64,000 nucleotides of DNA from Pseudonocardia phyllosphaerae (GTDB lineage: Bacteria; Actinomycetota; Actinomycetes; Mycobacteriales; Pseudonocardiaceae). The notes below the pieces were generated by a model, which was given only the letters and a program-made list of their open reading frames with translations, searched no databases and was not told the DNA's origin. The stretch is taken from NCBI RefSeq assembly GCF_046546475.1, contig NZ_JBKGXS010000001.1:124001-188000 (forward strand). The letters run 5' to 3'. Positions 58,656 to 64,000 of this stretch are shown piece by piece (the first letter of the stretch is position 1; each line of letters starts with the position of its first letter). Made by a program: the position numbers and the translations under genes.

Positions 58656-59255
58656 TCAGCCGACCCGGGCGCGGCGGTCGTCGGTGGCGAGGCGGAGCAG
58701 CAGCTCGGTCCGGCCGGGCTCGGAGCCGATCGCCTCGCGCAGCCGCGGCAGCGCGTGCTCGGCGATCCGGGCACGCAGCGCGGTGAGGTCGGCGGCGGCC
58801 TCTGCGGTCACGTCGAGCTGCACCCGCGGCCGGTGCTGTTCACCGACCAGGACCGCGGAGGCCCGGCGGACGCCGTCGTAGGACCGCACGTCTGCGGCCA
58901 GGGCGTCGGCGACCCGGTCGGAGTGCATCCGGGTACGGCCGGTGTCGCGGCCGTCGACGGGCTCGGCGGGCAGCGCCCACTCACTCGTCCTCGGCTTCCG
59001 GCGGCCCTGGGCGAGCAGCCAGCGCAGCGCCAGCAGCCCGACCACCACCCCGGCGACGACGGCGAGCCACGGCCACCAGTCCGGTGGGTCGGGCGGAGCC
59101 GGCAGCAGCGGGGCGGCCGGGTCGGGGACGCCGGGTACCGCGGCGAGCAGCCCGGTGCCGAGCAGCAGGACGGCGGCGCCGACCAGCAGCAGGACCAGGC
59201 CCGAGAGCGCCAGCAGGGTCCGGTTGAGCCGGGCCGGAGGATTGGGCGCGGGCAT
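58656..59255 (-). CDS. AmaP-like alkaline shock membrane-anchor protein
   Basis: The 199-residue product has two hydrophobic segments (about 12-38 and 62-82) and a soluble C-terminal part with RSYDGVRRASAVLVGEQHRPRVQLDVT and LPRLREAIGSEPGRTELLLRL, a layout similar to AmaP, which anchors Asp23 at the membrane. It is the last gene of the operon and shares one base with the upstream stop (TGATG). Confidence 0.75.
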   Translation of the reverse strand: MPAPNPPARLNRTLLALSGLVLLLVGAAVLLLGTGLLAAVPGVPDPAAPLLPAPPDPPDWWPWLAVVAGVVVGLLALRWLLAQGRRKPRTSEWALPAEPVDGRDTGRTRMHSDRVADALAADVRSYDGVRRASAVLVGEQHRPRVQLDVTAEAAADLTALRARIAEHALPRLREAIGSEPGRTELLLRLATDDRRARVG

Positions 59256-59797
59256 CAGGACCTGCCCTTCTCCGCCGACACCGACGCGCTCACACGGGGG
59301 CGGCGGGCCGGGCCGATGGCGTCGAGCCGTTCGGTGACGGCGGTACGGACGTCGTCACGCAGGCCCGTGGGGTCGCCGAACACCGAGCGGGCGCGGACCG
59401 TCGCGCGGCGGCGCCCGGACGTCGCCGAGGCGCGCCCGATGCCGTCCACGCCGTCGGCGGCGTCGGCGAGGGCCTTCTCCAGGCTGCGGCGGGTGACCCC
59501 GGCGGCGACCCCGCCGTCGTCGTCGACGGGGGCGAGCGGCAGCACGGTCGGGCGGCCGGGCCGCAGCGCGACCACCAGCAGCACCAGCCCCACCAGTGCG
59601 ACGACCGCGCCGGCGACCAGCGCGAGCGGGTCGGCCGGGGACGTGGCCGCGACACCGTCGGCGAGCGTGCCGAACGGCAGCACGGGTGCCTGGGCGAGCA
59701 GCAGCTGCACGCTGCCCACGACGACGAGCACGCACACCACCAGCACGGCGAGCGCGACGAGAATCGCGGCCGGGGTGCGGCGCGGACGCCGGATCAT
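59255..59797 (-). CDS. DUF6286-like membrane protein of the Asp23 operon
   Basis: The 180-residue protein has two membrane segments (about 11-33 and 57-78) and a cytoplasmic-looking C-terminal domain of about 90 residues (GVAAGVTRRSLEKALADAADGVDGIGRASATSGRRRATVRARS). The arrangement equals that of its neighbour at 58656. It is known only from actinobacterial Asp23 operons as far as I recall. ATG 59797 overlaps the stop of the second Asp23 gene (ATGA). Confidence 0.75.
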   Translation of the reverse strand: MIRRPRRTPAAILVALAVLVVCVLVVVGSVQLLLAQAPVLPFGTLADGVAATSPADPLALVAGAVVALVGLVLLVVALRPGRPTVLPLAPVDDDGGVAAGVTRRSLEKALADAADGVDGIGRASATSGRRRATVRARSVFGDPTGLRDDVRTAVTERLDAIGPARRPRVSASVSAEKGRS

Positions 59798-60216
59798 GCG
59801 AGCTCCCTCCCGGTCCCGGGCTTCCGGGCGGCCGGATCATTGAGTGCCGACACGACGATGTCGCAGCGGGTCACCTCCAGGCCGGTCAGTGCGTGCACTC
59901 GTTCGACGGTGTGCGCGCGGGCCCGATCGCAGGTGGCCGCGACCGGGCTCGGGTAGACCAGCGGGACCTGTGCGGACAGCCGGACCGACGACCCGACGAC
60001 GTCGGCGTCGACCTTGGTCCTCCCGCTCCGGTCGACGCCGTCGACCTCACCCAGCGCCGCACCGGCGATCTTCTCGACGACGCGGTCGGCGACGTCGACG
60101 CGGCCACGGCGCTCCACGAACGCGTCCCGGCCCAGGACGATCTCCCGGGTCGGGGTGTCGTCCGCGGGTGGCGGCTGGGGTGGGACACCGGGGACGGCGC
60201 CGGTCACGCCGGTCAC
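59794..60216 (-). CDS. Asp23/Gls24-family protein 2
   Basis: The 140-residue product contains a shortened Asp23 domain: VDVADRVVEKIAGAALGEVDGVD at the start and TVERVHALTGLEVTRCDIVVSAL at the end. These proteins accumulate under alkaline or envelope stress and bind the inner face of the membrane through AmaP-like partners. GTG 60216 overlaps the stop of the small membrane gene (GTGA). Confidence 0.8.
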   Translation of the reverse strand: MTGVTGAVPGVPPQPPPADDTPTREIVLGRDAFVERRGRVDVADRVVEKIAGAALGEVDGVDRSGRTKVDADVVGSSVRLSAQVPLVYPSPVAATCDRARAHTVERVHALTGLEVTRCDIVVSALNDPAARKPGTGRELA

Positions 60217-60461
60217 CGGTCCCGGCCGCGCCCGCCGAGCCCGGCGCGTTCGCCCAGCTCACCGAGTGCGGAGAGGTCGAGGCCGCCGTCGAGGTAGCGG
60301 CCCACCGCGAGCCCGATCACGCCGAGCAGCGCGGCGGCGAGCAGGCCGAACAGCCCGCCCAGCGCCCAGGCGATCCCGAGGAGCAGTCCGGTGAGCAGGC
60401 CGGCGGTGGTGTACCGCGCCGGCCTCCGCCCGTCGGCCGGCCGCTCGGCGTCCGGACTCAT
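60213..60461 (-). CDS. Small DUF2273-like membrane protein
   Basis: The 82-residue product has two close hydrophobic segments (about 20-55, AGLLTGLLLGIAWALGGLFGLLAAALLGVIGL) and a Gly/Arg-rich end. DUF2273 proteins commonly sit in Asp23 operons. It is linked to both neighbours by 4-bp overlaps (ATGA and GTGA). It is shorter than the usual calling threshold but its context makes it real. Confidence 0.78.
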   Translation of the reverse strand: MSPDAERPADGRRPARYTTAGLLTGLLLGIAWALGGLFGLLAAALLGVIGLAVGRYLDGGLDLSALGELGERAGLGGRGRDR

Positions 60462-61006
60462 GCGACCCGCGGGTTGCTGGTCTCGATCTTCTGCTGCTCG
60501 TCGTCGGTGCCGTCGTCGTCGGAGGGCAGGTGGACGTCGTCGACGGAGATGTTGACCTCGACGACCTCCAGGCCGGTCATCTGCTCGAGCTGGCCGATGA
60601 CGTTGCGGCGCACGGCCTTGGCAAGCTCGGCGATGGCCACGCCGTACTCGACGACGACGTTGATGTCGACGGCGGCCTGCTTCTCCCCGACCTCCACCGA
60701 CACGCCCTGGGAGGCGTTGGTGCTGCCGCCCGGGATGCGCTCGCGCAGGGCGCCGAACGCGCGGGCCGCGCCGCCGCCGAGCGCGTGGATGCCGGGAACC
60801 TCGCGGGTGGCGAGGCCGGCGATCTTCGAGACGACGGTGTCGGCGATCCGGGTGCTGCCGTGGTCGGACTGCAGTGCCGACGGCGTGCCGGTCACGGCCG
60901 GGGCCGCGCCGGTGCCGGTGGGCTCGGGGCTGCCGGTCGAGCCGGACGTGGCGGTCGATCCGGCGCCGCCCTTGGTGCCCTTCGTGGTGGGCTCGTTGCT
61001 GCTCAT
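60458..61006 (-). CDS. Asp23/Gls24 family envelope stress response protein 1
   Basis: The 182-residue protein begins with a 50-residue Gly/Thr/Ser tail and then has the complete Asp23 domain: STRIADTVVSKIAGLATREVPGIHALG, KQAAVDINVVVEYGVAIAELAKAVRRNVIGQLEQMTGLEVVEVNISVDDVHL. It is the first and probably most expressed gene of the five-gene operon. ATG 61006 has GGAGG 7 nt upstream. A CRP-like site lies about 170 bp upstream. Confidence 0.9.
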   Translation of the reverse strand: MSSNEPTTKGTKGGAGSTATSGSTGSPEPTGTGAAPAVTGTPSALQSDHGSTRIADTVVSKIAGLATREVPGIHALGGGAARAFGALRERIPGGSTNASQGVSVEVGEKQAAVDINVVVEYGVAIAELAKAVRRNVIGQLEQMTGLEVVEVNISVDDVHLPSDDDGTDDEQQKIETSNPRVA

Positions 61007-61173
61007 CTGACGCCTCCTGCGTGTCTCGCCCGGGCCGCCGGGTGCGGCGGTCCGGCTGCTGTTCGCCGGTGGCCGGGGCCGGTGGCGGCCGACGGTCGCC
61101 CTCGGCCTCCCCGGCCGCATCGGCCGACACACGTGGGAGGCGCGGATTCACCCGATCCTCACGCCCGCATTCG

Positions 61174-61189
61174 GGTGAGCTGCATCACA
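61174..61189. promoter_or_regulatory. CRP-like binding site upstream of the Asp23 operon
   Basis: GGTGAGCTGCATCACA fits TGTGA-N6-TCACA at all but one position on the reverse strand (TGTGA-TGCAGC-TCACC). It lies 168 bp upstream of the Asp23 start and just before the end of the next gene. Confidence 0.5.
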
Positions 61190-61204
61190 GTGTGCGCGAA
61201 TGGC

Positions 61205-61672
61205 TCATTCGGGCGGGAGCCCGATCGTCCAGCCGGTGACGTCGCGCAGCGCGACCTGCCAGCAGGCGGGCGCGGTGTAGTTCGGGTCGGCGTCGGCGGA
61301 CGGGACGATCATCGCGTTGACGAAGTAGATCCAGTGGATGCCGTCGGCGGGGACCTCCCGGGAGGCGTTCCCGCGCTCGCCCGCCATCTCGTCGAACATC
61401 GCGGCCATGGACTGGGCCGCGACGTTCTGCGGGTCGTCGCCGGTGAGATCGCGCAGCTGCTCGCCGAGCTGGTGCAGCCATGTCGCCGGATGCACGGCGT
61501 TGCCGAACACGAGTCCGGCCGGGGTCGCGACGGTGAGCGGGACGCTGTTGTGCTCGTCCCGGTAGGTGACGGAGAGGACCGCCTGCAGGTAGCTCGGTGC
61601 GCTGAGCTCGGGGATCGTGACCACCCGCCGGGCGTCGGTCACGTCGGCGGGATCGTTCGCGTCGACCGTCAT
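61205..61672 (-). CDS. Hypothetical protein, 155 residues
   Basis: I recognise no family. The protein looks globular and cytoplasmic, with VVTIPELSAPSYLQAVLSVTYRDE, FGNAVHPATWLHQLGEQLRDLTGDDP, and a C-terminal ACWQVALRDVTGWTIGLPPE; no signal, membrane segment or cysteine cluster is present. ATG 61672 has TACCGT 8 nt upstream. The codon bias is that of a real gene. Confidence 0.65.
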   Translation of the reverse strand: MTVDANDPADVTDARRVVTIPELSAPSYLQAVLSVTYRDEHNSVPLTVATPAGLVFGNAVHPATWLHQLGEQLRDLTGDDPQNVAAQSMAAMFDEMAGERGNASREVPADGIHWIYFVNAMIVPSADADPNYTAPACWQVALRDVTGWTIGLPPE

Positions 61673-61680
61673 GGTCTCGG

Positions 61681-61686
61681 ACGGTA
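61681..61686 (-). promoter_or_regulatory. Predicted leaderless -10 (TACCGT)
   Basis: TACCGT on the minus strand ends 8 nt before the ATG at 61672. Confidence 0.4.
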
Positions 61687-61778
61687 ACGGTGTGTCACCA
61701 GCTCGGGACAGGTCCAGGTCGCCCTGACGAGAACACCCGAACGGTCCAGCGGTGCTGCGCTGTCCGGCGCAGCGACGG

Positions 61779-62483
61779 TTAACGCCGACGCGCGCCGGTC
61801 GGCTGGTCGGCCGGTGCGGTGCGCGGCGACGGCACGGCCGACGGCCGGAGCGGGGCCCGGTCCGCGGGGCGCCGCACGACGTCGAAGCGGGCGTCCGCAC
61901 GGTCCTGGCGGACCGGGGTCTCCATCCCGCGTCCGAGCGCGGTCGCGTGCAGCTCGTCGTGCACGCGGTCGGCCGCCCGCTCGCCGTCGCGGGAGCACTC
62001 GGCGCGGCGGTGGTAGGCCAGCAGCAGTCCGCCGGGGCGCAGCATGTCCAGCAGGGTCCCGACGTGGTCACCGAGACCGGCGGGGTCCCAGTCCTGCAGG
62101 GTGTCCGCGCAGACGATCAGGTCGAACGTGCCGCCGGGCAGGTCCCCGGGCAGGTCGCGCCGCTCGAACGTCGCCGCCGGGGCGCGCCGGGCGGCCCCGG
62201 CCAGGGCCGTCGCGTCCCGGTCGACGCCGACCAGGGCGTCGGCGTGCGCGGCCAGCCGCGGGGTGAGGGCGCCGTCGCCGCAGCCGACCTCGAGGGCCCG
62301 GTCGAAGTGCTGCCCGGACAGGGCGTCCATCAGCGTGCCGCAGCGGACCTGCTCGCTGGGGCCGAGGCCGACCGCGTAGGCGGGGGCCCGCTCGTGGCCA
62401 CGGGCCCGGGCGGCGGCGTACCGGGCGCGCCGGGCGGCCCGGCGGACGACGGCGCCGGCGCGACCGGAAGAGCTGTCCACCAT
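61779..62483 (-). CDS. SAM-dependent methyltransferase, NodS-like
   Basis: The 234-residue product has the class I motif ALEVGCGDGALT (about 63-74), LVGVDRDATAL, and FDLIVCADTLQDWD, a pattern of the NodS family that methylates amino sugars. The last 50 residues are Arg/Pro-rich and disordered. The acceptor is unknown. ATG 62483 is the first start in a codon-biased frame; upstream DNA to the transpeptidase gene (62484-62620) holds nothing else recognisable. Confidence 0.78.
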   Translation of the reverse strand: MVDSSSGRAGAVVRRAARRARYAAARARGHERAPAYAVGLGPSEQVRCGTLMDALSGQHFDRALEVGCGDGALTPRLAAHADALVGVDRDATALAGAARRAPAATFERRDLPGDLPGGTFDLIVCADTLQDWDPAGLGDHVGTLLDMLRPGGLLLAYHRRAECSRDGERAADRVHDELHATALGRGMETPVRQDRADARFDVVRRPADRAPLRPSAVPSPRTAPADQPTGARRR

Positions 62484-62620
62484 CGATTACTCCGGTTGGG
62501 CGTCGTCCGTCAGGTCCGTTCGCCGGAAGGCGTGTTGGTGTCTCGCGTCCGGGCCGGGTTCGTTACCGGCAGCCGGTCGCTCGACCCGATCGGAGCAGCT
62601 CGTGCCCCGGTCGGAGGGGA

Positions 62621-63202
62621 TCAGCGGCGCGGGGGCGGGGGCGGCGGAGCCTTGCGCGCCTTGGCCTCCTCGGAGGCCCGCACGACCTGCACCTGGTCGC
62701 CGATCTGGAGGTAGTCGAACCAGGCCTTCGCGTCGCGGTCGGCCAGGTGGATGCAGCCGGCCGAGGACCGGTTCGGCGAGCCGCTGTGGAAGGCGATGCC
62801 GCCGTCCTCGAAGAAGGTCGACCACGGCATGGGTGCCGGGCGGCCGTCCGGGGTGCGGGACTCCTTGCTGACGTGCTTGGGGTCCTTGCGGTAGACGCGC
62901 AACGAGTGGCCGATCGGGGTCTCCTGGCCGTTGCCGCCCGAGGCGATCGCGACGGGCCCACGGACGACCTTGCCGTCCTTGATCAGCCAGGATCGCTGGG
63001 AGTCGAGGTCCACGCAGGCGCGGGCGCTGACCGAGCACGGGGTGCCCGGGACGAGCGGCTGGGCGCGAGCCTTGTCGGCCGCGGGCGAGCCGGCGAGCGC
63101 GCTGCCGGCCAGTCCGACACCCGCCACCGTCGCAAGCCCCAGGCCGAGCGCCGCCAGGCGCCGCGTGCGGCGGGGAGCGGGCTGCTGCCGGTCGGGGTTC
63201 AT
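62621..63202 (-). CDS. L,D-transpeptidase (YkuD domain), secreted
   Basis: The 193-residue protein has a basic N-terminus, a signal segment (ALGLGLATVAGVGLAGSALAG) and a YkuD domain with the catalytic His in GGIAFHSGSPNRSSAGCIHL, whose Cys is the nucleophile. It makes 3-3 cross-links in peptidoglycan or attaches proteins. ATG 63202 has AGGAG 6 nt upstream. It has no Ig-like domain and ends in a run of Pro residues. It is divergent from another L,D-transpeptidase gene. Confidence 0.88.
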   Translation of the reverse strand: MNPDRQQPAPRRTRRLAALGLGLATVAGVGLAGSALAGSPAADKARAQPLVPGTPCSVSARACVDLDSQRSWLIKDGKVVRGPVAIASGGNGQETPIGHSLRVYRKDPKHVSKESRTPDGRPAPMPWSTFFEDGGIAFHSGSPNRSSAGCIHLADRDAKAWFDYLQIGDQVQVVRASEEAKARKAPPPPPPRR

Positions 63203-63575
63203 CGCACTCCTGTTCCTCTGCACCGCCGTCGACGATGACGGTGCGGTTGGCCCATCTCGGGGGTGATGGGCACGTCCTCCTCGGAGGACGCCCGGGCCAC
63301 GGGTCGGGTTGCGTCGAGTCGGCGATCTTTTCGGGGAGACCGCCGGGCTCCGGTCGGACCAGTGTGCCGCGGCCGTACGACGTAGTAAACGGCGGGGTTG
63401 CGCTGCAGCTGGTTACACCGGATGTCCGACCGGTCACGCTCCGGCCACGGTGTCCGGGAAGTCCGGTCCCGGGATCGCAAAATCCGGGTTCCCCGGCGGG
63501 GCGACTTCCGCACACCACCCGTTCGCGGGATCATGACGGCGGTGAGCCGGTCAGGGTTCCGGCGGAGGGGGAACC
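63203..63575. other. Divergent intergenic region between two L,D-transpeptidase genes
   Basis: No gene is supported. An 8-bp perfect hairpin (CGTCCTCC-TC-GGAGGACG, 63273-63290) lies in the leader of the minus-strand gene, and an A/T-richer patch (CGTAGTAAACGG, around 63380) could hold promoter elements. I see no riboswitch consensus. Confidence 0.4.
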
Positions 63576-64000
63576 GTGAGGGCTGCTCGGGTGGGGCGCA
63601 GGACGACGACGGCCGCGATCGCGACACTGGTGGCGTTGCTCGCCGCGACGGCGGGCTGCACCGACGGCGGTACGCCGGGCCCCGGCCCCGAGGCGCCCCC
63701 GCCTGCCCCGGCGACGGTCACGGCGACCCCCGCGTCCGGTGACCGGGTGGCGCCCGCGCTCCGGCCGAGCGTGCACGTCGAGTCCGGCACGCTCGACCAG
63801 GTCGCCCTCACCGGCGACGACGGCAAGCCGCTGCCCGGCACGTTCTCCCCGGACCACCGGACCTGGACGGCGACGGCCGCCCCCGCGTTCAGCCGCGGCT
63901 ACCGCTGGTCGGGCACCGCGACCGGTGCCGACGGCGGGCAGGTCCCGGTCGCGGGCGGCTTCCGTACCGCGACGCCCGGGACGCTGCGCAAGGCCCGCTT
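63576..64000 (+). CDS. L,D-transpeptidase-like lipoprotein, N-terminal part
   Basis: The frame is open from GTG 63576 to the window end. The product begins with a lipoprotein signal (about 26 residues, ending AATAGC), has a Pro/Ala-rich linker, and then RPSVHVESGTLDQVALTGDDGKPLPGTFSPDHRTWTATA, which matches the first Ig-like domain of mycobacterial Ldt proteins (LdtMt2 type). GGAGGGGGAACC precedes the start. The catalytic YkuD domain would lie beyond the window, so the enzyme assignment rests on this domain only. Confidence 0.72.
   Translation, partial: MRAARVGRRTTTAAIATLVALLAATAGCTDGGTPGPGPEAPPPAPATVTATPASGDRVAPALRPSVHVESGTLDQVALTGDDGKPLPGTFSPDHRTWTATAAPAFSRGYRWSGTATGADGGQVPVAGGFRTATPGTLRKAR

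Noticed and set aside
63203..63420. c-di-AMP (ydaO) riboswitch before the L,D-transpeptidase
   Set aside because: I looked for the conserved ydaO blocks because such genes can carry them, but only a short hairpin is present.

Overview
The window is 64 kb of very G+C-rich chromosomal DNA from an actinobacterium, most likely Pseudonocardia or a close relative in the Pseudonocardiaceae. The evidence is the codon bias (third positions almost always G or C), frequent GTG starts, WhiB/GAF-ANTAR/Crp regulators, Asp23 and L,D-transpeptidase envelope genes, a DUF222-HNH (13E12-family) gene, an NDMA-dependent alcohol dehydrogenase, and two blocks that are colinear with Mycobacterium tuberculosis. No phage, plasmid backbone, rRNA operon or CRISPR array is visible.

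Region 1 (1-13.2 kb) is a housekeeping block: the end of a purine deaminase gene, a divergent Baeyer-Villiger-type monooxygenase/SDR pair, pyrE-trmH, a DedA membrane protein, an ECF sigma gene with a small membrane partner, fba, DUF3151, a FUSC-type membrane protein, plsC, an unrecognised gene and purA. From memory its order matches M. tuberculosis Rv0382c to Rv0357c. Region 2 (13.2-30.7 kb) matches Rv3671c to Rv3682: marP, a CoA-pyrophosphatase NUDIX gene, a thioredoxin-like gene, nth, a small membrane gene, crp, MBL hydrolase, RidA, DUF4177, the two Get3/ArsA-like ATPases, a WhiB4-like regulator and a ponA2-like penicillin-binding protein. An MFS/HD pair, a NUDIX gene, an oxidoreductase and a methyltransferase are inserted into it. 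Region 3 (30.8-34.9 kb) holds a low-complexity membrane protein, an MFS transporter, the DNA polymerase III delta-prime gene, a 2H phosphoesterase and tRNA-Thr(CGT).

Region 4 (34.9-44.9 kb) is the most accessory-looking part. Behind the tRNA lie hairpins, an 11-bp direct repeat and a DUF222-HNH gene. Then comes a complete-looking poly-gamma-glutamate (PGA) type locus: a multi-span sensor-like membrane protein translationally coupled to capB/pgsB, then capC/pgsC, an NlpC/P60 peptidase and a convergent capA/pgsA-like lipoprotein gene. Region 5 (45-54 kb) has an iron-siderophore binding lipoprotein with a candidate IdeR box, a Tat-exported ferritin-like protein, a GAF-ANTAR regulator, two alcohol dehydrogenases, a small lipoprotein, and an AraC/aldehyde dehydrogenase/NDMA-alcohol dehydrogenase cluster. 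Region 6 (54-64 kb) has a MarR-DMT operon, two secreted rodlin/chaplin-like paralogues that share a promoter and leader box, an alpha/beta hydrolase divergent from an aldo/keto reductase, a five-gene Asp23 (alkaline shock) operon, two further genes, and a divergent pair of L,D-transpeptidases, the second cut by the window edge.

Most genes in operons overlap by ATGA or GTGA. Many first genes have a TANNNT -10 hexamer 6-8 nt before the start codon, which predicts leaderless transcripts. Short in-frame tandem repeats recur in the disordered tails of many proteins.
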